Shown: positions 1 to 8,316 of the stretch, one piece after another
Layout of the letters: every line of letters starts with the position of its first letter
Numbering within the stretch: the stretch's first letter is position 1
Source: Microbacterium enclense
GTDB taxonomy: Bacteria; Actinomycetota; Actinomycetes; Actinomycetales; Microbacteriaceae
Assembly (NCBI RefSeq): GCF_001456955.1
Contig: NZ_KQ758474.1
Span: forward strand, 113,746 to 168,114
DNA length: 54,369 nucleotides
Reading direction: 5' to 3'
Position numbers and translations under genes: made by a program
Notes under the pieces: model-generated
What the model was told of the DNA's origin: nothing
Database searches by the model: none
The model's input: the letters and a program-made list of their open reading frames with translations, nothing else

Positions 1-13
1 GCCCGCTTCGAGT

Positions 14-134
14 GCGCCGCCGCGAACACACGGCGCAAGTCAACAGCCAGCCCATCGCCGAAACAGCCCAACCCCGATGACTTGCGCCGTGTGCTCGCGC
101 ACAACGCACCGCCGCGAACACACGGCGCAAGTCA
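14..134. repeat. Intergenic inverted/direct repeat cluster (locus A)
   Basis: A unit reading GCCGCGAACACACGGCGCAA and continuing GTCA occurs at about 14-42 and again at about 106-134. An inverted copy (TGACTTGCGCCGTGTG, then CTCGCG) lies at 78-99. The inverted copy and the second direct copy can form a hairpin with arms of about 22 nt, one mismatch and a loop of about 13 nt. It lies downstream of the amine oxidase stop at 216 and may help end that transcript. The rest of 1-215 is GC-rich and shows no convincing gene. Confidence 0.75.
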
Positions 135-215
135 GCGGCCGGGTGGGGCGGGGCGCGGCGCGGCGGGGGCGCGGCGGGGCGGGGGCGGCCGGCGCGGGGC
201 CGGCGGGAAGGGCGG

Positions 216-1538
216 CTACGTCCAGAGGTCGGTCACCGCGATCTCGCGGCCCAGCACGTTCTGGGCCGCACGGTGGCCCGACAGCATCGCGCCGGGTACC
301 GTCGCCGGGTCGTCGCCCCACGTCGCCTCGCCGGCCAGGTGCAGCACGCCGCCCACGGGTTCGGCGAGCACGTCGTGGTCGGCGCCGACCGAGCCGGGCA
401 GCATGTAGGCGTACGACCCGCGAGAGAACGGGTCGTCCTGCCACCGGGTCACGACCGCGCTGGTGGGGTCGGGCACCGTATCGCCGTAGATCCGGCGAAG
501 CTGCGCGAGAGTGGATGCCACGATCTCGGCATCGCTCCAGGTGCGCGTGGCCACGGCGGCCGGGCCGGCGGCGAACGTGAGCAGGGCGTGCTCGTCGTGC
601 AGGCGCCCGAGGTCGTACCAGGAGTGCCACCACTCCCCCTCGTCGCCGAGCTGACGGATGCCGTACACCCCGGCATCCCAGAACCGCTCGGCGAAGCGCA
701 GCACGACCTTCTCGAACGCGTTCATACGGAGCAGCCCGAGGGCACGTCGATGCGCGGCCGGCAGCGAGGGTTCGATCACGAAATCGTCGCCGTGCAGCAC
801 GCCGACGGGGACGGTGATGACCGCCTCGCGCGCCCCGAAAGTCCCCCGGTCACTCTCGATCTCGACCCCGGATGCCGACCAGCGCACGGCCGACACGACG
901 TGCGCGAGGCGCACATCGAGCTCTTCGGCGAGGTGCTGCGCGAGTTCGTCGTAGCCGCGCGGGAAGACGACCTCGTCACCGTCGACCGTGTCGTCGTCGA
1001 GACCGTGTGCGCCGAGGCCGTCCATGCCGATGCCGTACTGCTCCTGGGCGCGGCGGTCGTTGTACTCGCGCACGCGTTCCTTCCGCTCGGCATCCCAGTC
1101 CTGCATCGAGAGGGCCCGGGCGACGACATCGGCGTAAGTGGCGTCGGCCGGCGCCCCCGCGATGATCCCCACCAGCGCGCGGTTCAGCGCGCGGACGTCG
1201 TCGGCGTACTGCTGCACCGCGACCGCGTCGAGCCGGTGCCCTGCGGCATCGAAATACGCCAGCGGCCGACTGTCGGGCTGATACCCGCCGACGGTGAACT
1301 CCACCATGGGCATGCCGAACGCGCGTGCCGCCGACGCCACGGGGCTGCCGGTGATCCCGTGAATCCACGAGGCGCCGCGGTCGGTGACGTGCCCGCCCGT
1401 GCGGTCGGTGAAGACCCGGCCGCCGATGCGGTATCGCGCCTCGAGCACCACGACTCGGCGTCCAGCCCGGGCGAGCAGGCGGGCGGCGGCGAGGCCCGCC
1501 ACGCCCGCACCCACGACGATGGTGTCGACCGACTGCAT
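216..1538 (-). CDS. Flavin monoamine oxidase family protein
   Basis: A 440-residue FAD-dependent amine oxidase. Family members oxidise primary or polyamines to aldehydes, releasing ammonia and hydrogen peroxide. The N-terminus has the dinucleotide-binding motif VVGAGVAGLAAARLL followed by an acidic strand end (VVVLEARYRIGGR). The C-terminus has the amine-oxidase flavin motif HLAGEATW near residue 405. The ATG at 1538 is preceded by GGAGGACAC, a good ribosome site. A much longer open frame continues upstream, but it is only antisense reading of the permease. The APC permease lies 107 bp upstream on the same strand, suggesting uptake and oxidation of an amine or amino acid as one unit. No signal peptide is visible, so it is probably cytoplasmic. 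The substrate cannot be read from the sequence. Confidence 0.9.
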   Translation of the reverse strand: MQSVDTIVVGAGVAGLAAARLLARAGRRVVVLEARYRIGGRVFTDRTGGHVTDRGASWIHGITGSPVASAARAFGMPMVEFTVGGYQPDSRPLAYFDAAGHRLDAVAVQQYADDVRALNRALVGIIAGAPADATYADVVARALSMQDWDAERKERVREYNDRRAQEQYGIGMDGLGAHGLDDDTVDGDEVVFPRGYDELAQHLAEELDVRLAHVVSAVRWSASGVEIESDRGTFGAREAVITVPVGVLHGDDFVIEPSLPAAHRRALGLLRMNAFEKVVLRFAERFWDAGVYGIRQLGDEGEWWHSWYDLGRLHDEHALLTFAAGPAAVATRTWSDAEIVASTLAQLRRIYGDTVPDPTSAVVTRWQDDPFSRGSYAYMLPGSVGADHDVLAEPVGGVLHLAGEATWGDDPATVPGAMLSGHRAAQNVLGREIAVTDLWT

Positions 1539-1645
1539 GTGTCCTCCGCGGGCTCGTGGTCCCGCGACCGTACTGCGGTCGTGAGTCCCGTGGCATCCGC
1601 CGTTCTGGAGGGCCGATACCGCCCGGATGGACGACGCGTACAGCG

Positions 1646-3091
1646 TCAGTCGACGGGTGCCTCCTCGTCGCGGTGGACGGGCGTGATGCCCTTGCGCCCG
1701 TACAGCAGCCAGAAGGCGAGGTAGCAGAGCGCGACGAACGGGATGCCGAAGTACAGCGCCGGCGCCTGATTCGGGTCGAACGCGATGGCGACGATCGACG
1801 CGGTCAGCAGCACGAACGCCAGGATCGGCACGAGCGGGTAGAACGGCGTGCGGAAGGCGAGGGTCGACGGATCGCCGCCGCCGCGTAGGAACTGTCGCCG
1901 GTGGAAGAACTGGGCGGCGACGATCGCCATCCACACCGCGACGGCCGCGAAGCCGGCGATCGAGACGAGCACGAGGTACACCGTCTCGGCGGCGACGACG
2001 CTCGTGATCAGCGAGACGAGACCGATTGCGAGACTGACCAGCAGGGCGAGCATAGGGATGCCGCGGCGGGTGAGCTTCGTGAAGGCGCGGGGCGCGTATC
2101 CCTCCTCGGCCAGCGAGAAGAGCATGCGCGCGCACGAGTACAGGCCGCTGTTGCCGACGGAGAGCAGGGCGGTGATGACGACGAAGTTCATGACGTCGGC
2201 GGCGTAGGGCACGCCCACGTACTCGAAGACGTCGACGAACGGGCTGGAGCTGAGCCCCGCCTGCTCGTACGGCAGAAGCGCGGCGATCACGATGATCGAC
2301 CCGACGAAGAGCACGAGCAGGCGCAGCACGGTCGAGCGCAGCGCGCGCGGGATGTTCTTGCCCGGATCCTTCGTCTCGCCGGCCGCGACACCCACCAGCT
2401 CCGCGCCGCTGAAGGCGTAGAAGACGGCGAGGGAGGTGATGAGCACCCCGCCGAGGCCCGCCGGGAGCAGCCCGTCGGGGGTCGCGAAGTTGGTGAGTCC
2501 CACCGCCTGATGCGGCTCGGGCGACAGCGGCGTGAAGCCGAAGATCGCCATCGTCCCCAGCACGATGAGGGCGACGATCGCGACCACCTTGATGAGCGCG
2601 AACCAGAACTCCGTCTCGCCGAACACGCGGGCCGAGATGGCGTTCAACGTGAACAGCACGCCCGCGAAGACGATGCACCACACCCACACCTCGACGTTCG
2701 GGAACCACCTCTGCATGAGGATCCCGGATGCCGTGAACTCCGACCCGAGCGCCACGACCCAGCACAGCCAGTACAGCCACGCCGTCGCGAAGCCGGTCGC
2801 GGGCCCCATCGTGCGGGCCGCGTAGATGTGGATCGAGCCCGAGACGGGGTAGACGACGGCGAGCTCGCCGAGGCACACCATGACGAGCCACACCACGAAC
2901 GCGCCGAGCAGGTAGGCAAGCACCGCGCCCAGGGGTCCGGCCTGGTGGATCGTGTACCCCGAACTGAGGAACAGACCCGACCCGATCACGCCGCCGAGCG
3001 CGATCATGACGAGGTGCCTGGCATCCATCGCCCGCCGGAGGGTGCGCGGGGCGGGCGCTCCGTCGATGGACGAGGCAGCGGGTCGAGTCAT
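1646..3091 (-). CDS. APC-family amino acid permease
   Basis: A 481-residue integral membrane protein with about 12 hydrophobic segments. It has the typical first-helix motif of amino acid-polyamine-organocation carriers (IALGGVIGSGLFLSSGYTI) and AGPLGAVLAYLLGAFVVWLV in helix 2, resembling the GABA/lysine/aromatic permease branch. The ATG at 3091 is chosen over a TTG 12 bases further upstream because neither has a strong ribosome site and ATG is the commoner start. It is followed by the amine oxidase in the same direction. The likely role is proton-coupled uptake of an amino acid or amine that the oxidase then uses; that substrate link is inferred from the neighbour only. Confidence 0.9.
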   Translation of the reverse strand: MTRPAASSIDGAPAPRTLRRAMDARHLVMIALGGVIGSGLFLSSGYTIHQAGPLGAVLAYLLGAFVVWLVMVCLGELAVVYPVSGSIHIYAARTMGPATGFATAWLYWLCWVVALGSEFTASGILMQRWFPNVEVWVWCIVFAGVLFTLNAISARVFGETEFWFALIKVVAIVALIVLGTMAIFGFTPLSPEPHQAVGLTNFATPDGLLPAGLGGVLITSLAVFYAFSGAELVGVAAGETKDPGKNIPRALRSTVLRLLVLFVGSIIVIAALLPYEQAGLSSSPFVDVFEYVGVPYAADVMNFVVITALLSVGNSGLYSCARMLFSLAEEGYAPRAFTKLTRRGIPMLALLVSLAIGLVSLITSVVAAETVYLVLVSIAGFAAVAVWMAIVAAQFFHRRQFLRGGGDPSTLAFRTPFYPLVPILAFVLLTASIVAIAFDPNQAPALYFGIPFVALCYLAFWLLYGRKGITPVHRDEEAPVD

Positions 3092-3191
3092 GGGGTCTCG
3101 CAATCACGATCGAGCCCGGAGCCATCGAGGCGTCCGGGCGACGCAGGTCAGAGTAATGGATGCCGACGGCATCCGGTCGTCGTGTCTGCGT

Positions 3192-4001
3192 CTACGCTTC
3201 GGCGAGCAGCGTCTCGAGCGCGGTCAGCGCGCCGTGCTCGGTGTTCGACGGCGCCCGATGGCGGGCGCGGGCGGCGACCTCGGGGTGGGCGTTGGCCATC
3301 GCGTACGACCAGTGCGCGGCATCCAGCATCTCGAGGTCGTTGAGGTAGTCGCCGAACGCCGCGGTCTGCGCGGGGGTGACCTCGAGCGCGTCCTGCAGGC
3401 GGCGGAGCGCCACGCCCTTGTCGACGCCCGGGTTCATGATGTCGACCCAGTGCCGCCCCGACACGACGACGCGGTGCGTCCGCGCGATGTCGTCGAGCGC
3501 GCGCCCGACGCTGTCTTCGGCGACGGCGAAGTCGTACACGGCGATTTTCAGCACGTCGTCGTCGATCGCGAGCACGTCGTCGACCGCCTCGAGCGCGGCG
3601 TAGTAGGTCGACGCCTCGAGCCGGAACGCCTCGTCGGTGCGCTCGATGTAGGCGGAGCGCTTGCCGCACACCACGACGCCCAGGTCGTACCCCTCCGCGG
3701 CCAACGACCTCAGGTGGCGCACCGCACGTGCGACGACCTCCGGTTCGAGGGCGTCGGATGCCACCTCCACACCGGCCCGCACGACGTAGGCGCCGTTCTC
3801 GGCGATGAAGGTCATGGCATTCGCCGCCTCGCCGAACGTGGCCCGCAGGGTGGCGAGCTGGCGCCCGGATGCCGGGACGAAGGACACACCCCGTTCGGCG
3901 AGCCGCGGGAGCATCTCCCACAGCGGCTCGGGGACGTTGCCGTCACCGTCGAGGAGCGTGCCGTCCATGTCGACGGCGACCAGGCGGATGTCGGGGGTCA
4001 C
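3192..4001 (-). CDS. HAD-superfamily Cof-type hydrolase
   Basis: A 269-residue phosphatase of the haloacid dehalogenase superfamily, Cof/IIB type. Motif I is LVAVDMDGTLLDGDG near the N-terminus, holding the nucleophile Asp and the Asp two residues on. The motif IV region reads TAAFGDYLNDLEML near residue 210, and a lysine lies in VDKGVAL. Family members dephosphorylate sugar phosphates and similar small molecules. The GTG at 4001 is preferred: GGGAGG lies nine bases before it, whereas the in-frame ATG at 4010 directly abuts that ribosome site. A further open frame to 4157 has no support. It stands alone, divergent from the gene at 4141. Confidence 0.85.
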   Translation of the reverse strand: MTPDIRLVAVDMDGTLLDGDGNVPEPLWEMLPRLAERGVSFVPASGRQLATLRATFGEAANAMTFIAENGAYVVRAGVEVASDALEPEVVARAVRHLRSLAAEGYDLGVVVCGKRSAYIERTDEAFRLEASTYYAALEAVDDVLAIDDDVLKIAVYDFAVAEDSVGRALDDIARTHRVVVSGRHWVDIMNPGVDKGVALRRLQDALEVTPAQTAAFGDYLNDLEMLDAAHWSYAMANAHPEVAARARHRAPSNTEHGALTALETLLAEA

Positions 4002-4140
4002 GGCATCCATCCTCCCAGGCGCCGATGGGGCTCGGACACGCTTCCGTCCGTGCGTGCGATGTTCCTCGGCGCGTTCGGGACGGGTCGTGCCAGGCTGATC
4101 CTGCGGGCGCGGTCGATGCCGAGAGGGCGAGGGAGAACCG

Positions 4141-4899
4141 ATGCGGGACTCGAACATCGAACCGGTGGTGGCGGGCGATCGGGTCGTTGCCGCGGGAGTG
4201 CTCGTCGAGGAGGGGTCGTCGCATCGACTCCTCCTGCGCGGCGAGGGACTCTACGGCGAGCTCGTCGGTGAGACGGATGCTTTCGCCCTGCCCGTCTCGG
4301 GCCTGGCCGGCCCGCAGCCCAGCGGGATGGTCACCGTCCGTGGCGTGTGGACGGGTGAAGCGGTCGTGGACGCGACCGTCGCCGAGGGCGGCCGGGGCGT
4401 CGAGAGCTATGCCCGACTCGACAAGATGAGTTTTCCCGAGGTGGGCGCCGTTCCGACGCGGTCGGAGATCCTGCGCGGCGACGTGCTCGAGGCCTGCGAC
4501 GCACTCCGCGGCGACGCTCTCGTCGCCTTTCTCGCGGCGCGGGGACCGCGGGGGTGGTTCGGGCTCGCGTCCGCCGTCGATGTCGCTGCCGTGCGGGACG
4601 CCCTGGAACCCCTGCTGGGGCCGTGCCTGCACGTCGTTCCGAGCGCGTGGACCCTCGACCAGGTGAACGAGGCGGAGAGCGCGGCCATCGAGACCGCGCC
4701 GGAGCCCTACGCATTCGGTATCGGCTGGGACGACGAGGGTCGCTTCCGCAGTCAGGTGCTCGTGCATCACGTGTCGCCGGAGCTGGCGTCCGTCGTCGCC
4801 CGATTCCCTCACGACATCCTCCACGTCGCAGCCTGGGTCAGACGAGCGGGTGAGCGCTCGTCGCCGTCGCCAGCGCTCCCGACCCTGGGAAACATATGA
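4141..4899 (+). CDS. Hypothetical protein
   Basis: A 252-residue protein that I do not recognise. Codon use is normal for the region and a GGGAGA ribosome site precedes the ATG, so it is very likely real. It has no signal peptide or membrane segment and is rather acidic, with a fairly hydrophobic central part (LVAFLAARGPRGWFGLASAV). It ends just before the promoter of the first small-RNA unit, about 48 bases from that -10 box. No operon partner is apparent. Confidence 0.7.
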   Translation: MRDSNIEPVVAGDRVVAAGVLVEEGSSHRLLLRGEGLYGELVGETDAFALPVSGLAGPQPSGMVTVRGVWTGEAVVDATVAEGGRGVESYARLDKMSFPEVGAVPTRSEILRGDVLEACDALRGDALVAFLAARGPRGWFGLASAVDVAAVRDALEPLLGPCLHVVPSAWTLDQVNEAESAAIETAPEPYAFGIGWDDEGRFRSQVLVHHVSPELASVVARFPHDILHVAAWVRRAGERSSPSPALPTLGNI

Positions 4900-4900
4900 A

Positions 4901-4952
4901 TAACGGAAAGATCACGGAGACCTCTTCCCCTCCGTTACCTCACCGTTATAGA
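4901..4952 (+). promoter_or_regulatory. Promoter with tandem CCGTTA operator, RNA unit 1
   Basis: The -10 box TATAGA lies at 4947-4952. Two direct copies of CCGTTA (4932-4937 and 4943-4948) are spaced exactly 11 bp, one helical turn, and cover the -35 to -10 region. An inverted copy (TAACGG) lies at 4901-4906. There is no good -35 hexamer, which suggests an activator-dependent promoter. Read on the other strand the pair is ATAAC-N6-GTAAC, like the direct-repeat sites described for OmpR-type actinobacterial regulators such as MtrA. The regulator assignment is inference. Confidence 0.6.
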
Positions 4953-4957
4953 GTGCA

Positions 4958-5060
4958 GTCACGGTAGTTGTTTTGCTGTGGCAGCTACCGGCATGTGATT
5001 GCAGGACACTCTGGTGCAGGATCGGGCCGGTCGGGATCTCCGACCGGCCCGTCTTCGTCT
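4958..5060 (+). ncRNA. Candidate small RNA, copy 1
   Basis: A predicted RNA of about 100 nt starting near 4958-4961 and ending at a strong intrinsic terminator. The 5' part folds as CGGTAG (4962-4967) pairing with CTACCG (4985-4990), with GCTG/CAGC stacked inside. The single-stranded middle has two TGCAGGA motifs. A second copy at about 5894-6000 keeps the core almost unchanged. Its one change in the outer stem (TACCG to TGCCG) preserves pairing as a G-U wobble, which argues for an RNA rather than a protein. I do not recognise it as a named RNA family. Confidence 0.6.
5024..5060 (+). terminator. Intrinsic terminator of RNA unit 1
   Basis: A perfect 11-bp stem GGGCCGGTCGG / CCGACCGGCCC with a 5-nt loop, followed by GTCTTCGTCT. 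It ends about 110 bases before the next gene, which appears to have its own start-proximal -10 box. Confidence 0.8.
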
Positions 5061-5172
5061 GACGCGGGATGCCGCTCGACACCTGGCCCTCGGTCCCGCG
5101 CCGCGACCGCGAGGGCGGCGGGGCACGGCTCGGCGCCTGGCGCCCCGGCGGCGACAGGGCGAGGATGGACGG

Positions 5173-5790
5173 GTGAAGGACGCGGAACTCACCGAACCCG
5201 ACGGCCGCATCGTACTCGTGCGCCACGGCGAGACGCAGTGGAGCCGGAACGGACGGCACACGGGCCTGACCGACATCCCCCTGACCGAGACGGGCGCGTA
5301 CAAGGCCGAACTCGCCGGCACCCTGCTGGCGATGCGTCGCTACGACCTCGTGCTCACCAGTCCTCTGCAGCGCGCGGTCGAGACCGCCGCCCGCGCGGGT
5401 TACCCCGACGCGCGGCCCGAACCGCGACTGGTCGAATGGGACTACGGCGCCTACGAGGGCTTGACGACGCCCGAGATCATCCAGCGCCTCGGCCACCCGT
5501 GGACGGTGTGGGACGGCACGCCCGCGGGCGATACGCCGGGCGAGGATGTCGCCGCCGTCACCGCGCGGGCCGAGTCCCTGCTCGACGAGCTCCGCCCGCG
5601 GGTGCGCGACGGCGAACAGATCCTGCTCTTCTCGCACGGGCACTTCCTGCGCGCCCTCGCCGGTACGTGGCTCGGTCTCACCGCCGCCGGCGGCCGCTAC
5701 TTCGTGCTCGGCACGTCGGCGGTGAGCGAGCTCGGGTTCGAGCATGGAACCGAGGTCATCACACAGTGGAACCACGTGCGGGGTCGGTGA
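5173..5790 (+). CDS. Histidine phosphatase family protein (phosphoglycerate mutase-like)
   Basis: A 205-residue member of the histidine phosphatase superfamily. The catalytic motif VLVRHGETQWSRNGRHTG holds the phospho-accepting histidine, and the second histidine is in LLFSHGHFLRAL near residue 155. VEWDYGAYEGL is the usual central motif. Family members range from phosphoglycerate mutase to broad phosphatases, and the short length fits a broad phosphatase. The GTG at 5173 is chosen because a GAGGAT box lies exactly six bases upstream (5161-5166), the pattern of leaderless genes in this window; the same bases could serve as a ribosome site. It sits between the two paralogous RNA units. Confidence 0.85.
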   Translation: MKDAELTEPDGRIVLVRHGETQWSRNGRHTGLTDIPLTETGAYKAELAGTLLAMRRYDLVLTSPLQRAVETAARAGYPDARPEPRLVEWDYGAYEGLTTPEIIQRLGHPWTVWDGTPAGDTPGEDVAAVTARAESLLDELRPRVRDGEQILLFSHGHFLRALAGTWLGLTAAGGRYFVLGTSAVSELGFEHGTEVITQWNHVRGR

Positions 5791-5845
5791 CCCGTAGGGC
5801 GGGACGGAACCCGCAGAGGACCGCGCGAAAATTCATCACGAGAAT

Positions 5846-5887
5846 GTAACGACGGACTCTTCCCTTCCGTTACCCCACCGTTATAGA
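5846..5887 (+). promoter_or_regulatory. Promoter with tandem CCGTTA operator, RNA unit 2
   Basis: Same arrangement as at RNA unit 1: CCGTTA at 5867-5872 and 5878-5883 with 11-bp spacing, -10 box TATAGA at 5882-5887, and an upstream inverted GTAACG at 5846-5851. Conservation of both half-sites and the -10 between the two loci supports a shared regulator. Confidence 0.6.
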
Positions 5888-5893
5888 GTGCTC

Positions 5894-6000
5894 GCACGGT
5901 AGTTGTTTTGCTGTGGCAGCTGCCGACATGTGATTGCAGGACACTCTTGGTGCAGGGACAAGGGCCGGTCGGAAGCCTCTCCGACCGGCCCTTACTCTGT
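5894..6000 (+). ncRNA. Candidate small RNA, copy 2
   Basis: Paralogue of the RNA at 4958. The core from CACGGTAG through TTGCAGGACACTCT is nearly identical, with differences mainly in the linker before the terminator. The outer stem is CGGTAG/CTGCCG, with one wobble pair relative to copy 1. It ends at its own intrinsic terminator, so it is probably independent of the MarR gene that follows at 6083. Confidence 0.6.
5962..5998 (+). terminator. Intrinsic terminator of RNA unit 2
   Basis: A perfect 12-bp stem GGGCCGGTCGGA / TCCGACCGGCCC with a 6-nt loop, followed by TTACTCT. The upper stem sequence is shared with the copy 1 terminator, but the loop differs. Confidence 0.8.
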
Positions 6001-6082
6001 CGGCGCGAACACCCATATCTCACCCGCGCCGCGCCGCGGAACACCGCGGCGGAACGAGCCCCGTCGGCTCTACGCTGAAGGG

Positions 6083-6514
6083 ATGACCGATCGACGCCTC
6101 GCTGTGCAGGCCTGGGAGAGCCTCTTCCGCGCGCAGCACGAGGTGTTCGAAGACATCCGCAGCGACTTCGACGGCACCGACCTGACGCAGGCCGAGTACG
6201 ACGTGCTCCTGACGGTCACCCGCGCGCCGCAGATGACCGCCCGTCTGCGCGACGTCACGGGCAACATGCTGATCAGCCAGCCGAGCGTCTCGCGGCTGGT
6301 CGAACGCATGGTCACGCGAGGGCTGCTGACCAAGTGCGCCGACCCGGAAGACGGCCGCGGCTCGCTCGTCACCGCCACCGAGAACGGCGCTGTCGTGTTC
6401 CGCCGCATCGCCGCATCGCACGGACGATCGATCGCCCAGCGCATGGCCCGCCTCGACAACGACGAGCTCGCTCAACTGCACGCTCTCACCGCGAAGCTGC
6501 GCGGCGGGGCCTGA
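6083..6514 (+). CDS. MarR-family transcriptional regulator
   Basis: A 143-residue winged-helix regulator. The DNA-binding part reads LTQAEYDVLLTVTRAP, then GNMLISQPSVSRLVERMVTR as the recognition helix, then a wing with CADPEDGRGSLVTATENG. Such proteins usually repress a nearby operon and release DNA on binding a small ligand. The ATG at 6083 has TACGCT exactly six bases upstream (6071-6076), so the message is probably leaderless. The target is not evident: the downstream gene is convergent and the upstream element is the second RNA unit. Confidence 0.88.
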   Translation: MTDRRLAVQAWESLFRAQHEVFEDIRSDFDGTDLTQAEYDVLLTVTRAPQMTARLRDVTGNMLISQPSVSRLVERMVTRGLLTKCADPEDGRGSLVTATENGAVVFRRIAASHGRSIAQRMARLDNDELAQLHALTAKLRGGA

Positions 6515-6572
6515 CGCGCTGCGGCCGCTCGGGTTCGCCTCTCGGGCGCCGCGTGTCGTTTGAGCCGGGCAC

Positions 6573-6648
6573 GGAGGCTTCGACGGGCTCAGCCCCCTCT
6601 CTTCTTGCCCCGTCATACCGGGAGGCTTCGACGGGCTCAGCCCCCTCT
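6573..6648. repeat. Two direct copies of a 28-bp intergenic repeat
   Basis: GGAGGCTTCGACGGGCTCAG followed by CCCCCTCT occurs at 6573-6600 and again at 6621-6648, 48 bp apart, in the gap between two convergent genes. The core resembles a dispersed repeat I have seen in Microbacteriaceae intergenic DNA. No gene lies in the gap. Confidence 0.75.
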
Positions 6649-6673
6649 GCTCGACACGGCGGTGGCCGCCCCC

Positions 6674-8170
6674 TCAGCACTCGATGACGTTGACCGCGAG
6701 GCCGCCCTCGCTCGTCTCCTTGTACTTCGTCGACATGTCAATGCCCGTCTGCCGCATCGTCTCGACGACCGCGTCGAGCGACACGTAGTGACTGCCGTCA
6801 CCGCGCAGGGCGAGTCGGGCCGCGGTCACGGCCGTCGACGCGGCGATGGCGTTGCGCTCGATGCACGGGATCTGCACGAGACCCCCGACGGGGTCGCACG
6901 TGAGCCCGAGGTGGTGTTCCATCGCGATCTCGGCGGCGTTCTCGATCTGCCGGTTCGTGCCTCCCATGACGGCCGTCAGTCCACCGGCCGCCATCGCGCA
7001 CGCCGATCCCACCTCGGCCTGGCAGCCGCCCTCGGCGCCCGAGATCGACGCGTTGGCCTTGAACAGCGAGCCGAGCGCCGTCGCCGTGAGCAGGAATCGA
7101 CGGATGCCACGGCGGCGGTTCGCCTCGGCGACGTCATCGTCGTCCCACGCCGATACCTCGGTGCGTGTGACGGCGTGGCCGTCATATCCGAGGAGGGCGC
7201 TCCCGACGAGCTCGCCGTGCGGCGTCACCGCATTGCCCACCCCCAGTCCGGAGTCGGCGAGGAAGCGCCACCAGTACATCGCCACGGCCGGAAGGATGCC
7301 CGCCGCCCCGTTCGTCGGCGCCGTCACCACGCGCCCGCCGGCCGCGTTCTCTTCGTTCACCGCCAGGGCGAACGCGCCGAGCCACTCCCCCGGCAGCTCG
7401 CGGTGGCCCTCGGCCGCGATCGCGTCGAGCTGCCCCCGGATCACGGCGGCCCGCCGCTTCACCTTCAGGATGCCGGGGAGCACGCCGTCGTTCTCGAGTC
7501 CGGCGTTGACGCAGGCCGCCATCGCGTCCCAGATGCGGTCGAGGCCCGCGGCGATCTCTTCATCGGAGCGCAGCGCGGCCTCGTTGAGCCGCGCCGCCTC
7601 GGCGATCGTGATGCCGCGCTCGTCGCAGAGGGCGATGAGCGTGGCCGCATCGTCGAAGGCGAGCGGCATCTGTGCGGACGCCACGCGCGGCGGCTCGCCG
7701 TCACGACGGATGAAGCCCCCGCCGATCGAATAATACGTGTCGTCGGCGATCACCGCGCCGTCGGCGTCGCGCGCGATGAGCGTCATGGCGTTGGGGTGGC
7801 CCGGCAGCCGCGTTCGGGGCTCGAGCGAGATGTCGGCCTTCGCGAACGAGATCTCGTGCGAGCCGGCGAGCTCGAGCATCCGACCCTCGGGCCAGTCCGA
7901 CCACGCCCGCCGCACGGCATCCGGATCCACCGTCTCGGGGTCGAGGCCCTGGAGGCCCGCGACGACGGCATCCGGTGTTCCGTGACCGATGCCCGTGGCG
8001 CCCAGCGAGCCGTAGAGGGCGCACGAGACGGACGCCACGCGATCGAGGGCGCCGTCGCCCCGCAGTCTCGTGACGAAATCGACAGCGGCCTTCATGGGGC
8101 CGACGGTGTGGGAGCTCGAGGGTCCGATCCCGATGGAGAACAGCTCGAACGCGGAGGTGTATGCGCTCAT
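6674..8170 (-). CDS. sdaA: L-serine ammonia-lyase (single-chain, iron-sulfur)
   Basis: A 498-residue L-serine dehydratase that converts L-serine to pyruvate and ammonia. The N-terminal beta domain starts with SAFELFSIGIGPSSSHTVGP and the C-terminal alpha domain contains APTNGAAGILPA. Cysteines expected to hold the 4Fe-4S cluster are in SGAEGGCQAEVG (about residue 382), LTCDPVGG (about 425) and IPCIERN (about 437). The ATG at 8170 has TACGCT six bases upstream on the minus strand (8182-8177), so the message is probably leaderless. It is monocistronic, convergent with the MarR gene. It could work with the alanine and serine pool that feeds pyruvate. Confidence 0.95.
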   Translation of the reverse strand: MSAYTSAFELFSIGIGPSSSHTVGPMKAAVDFVTRLRGDGALDRVASVSCALYGSLGATGIGHGTPDAVVAGLQGLDPETVDPDAVRRAWSDWPEGRMLELAGSHEISFAKADISLEPRTRLPGHPNAMTLIARDADGAVIADDTYYSIGGGFIRRDGEPPRVASAQMPLAFDDAATLIALCDERGITIAEAARLNEAALRSDEEIAAGLDRIWDAMAACVNAGLENDGVLPGILKVKRRAAVIRGQLDAIAAEGHRELPGEWLGAFALAVNEENAAGGRVVTAPTNGAAGILPAVAMYWWRFLADSGLGVGNAVTPHGELVGSALLGYDGHAVTRTEVSAWDDDDVAEANRRRGIRRFLLTATALGSLFKANASISGAEGGCQAEVGSACAMAAGGLTAVMGGTNRQIENAAEIAMEHHLGLTCDPVGGLVQIPCIERNAIAASTAVTAARLALRGDGSHYVSLDAVVETMRQTGIDMSTKYKETSEGGLAVNVIEC

Positions 8171-8249
8171 CCCGCCAGCGTACGTCGCCGTTCCGACACC
8201 GGACAGACACCTCCGCGCCACGCCCGGGATGCATCGCGTTGGGGGCCGA

Positions 8250-8279
8250 TTAGACGTCTCCCGGGGTCCCGGCTATGCT
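8250..8279 (+). promoter_or_regulatory. tRNA-Arg promoter
   Basis: TAGACG at 8251-8256 and TATGCT at 8274-8279 are spaced by 17 bp and lie about 38 bases before the tRNA. Confidence 0.6.
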
Positions 8280-8316
8280 GGACCACGGCCTGCGCGCCGT
8301 ATCGCGCGGAGGTCCT

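Noticed and set aside
216..3125. A 969-codon minus-strand frame covering the amine oxidase and permease region
   Set aside because: The upstream two thirds is an out-of-frame reading of the APC permease; the real oxidase starts at 1538 with its own ribosome site.
4968..5990. TTG-started frames beginning LFCCGS in both small-RNA units
   Set aside because: Similarity is at all codon positions, frames diverge after about 15 codons and there is no ribosome site; an RNA explanation is better. The conserved ATGTGA start-stop inside both units also lacks a ribosome site.
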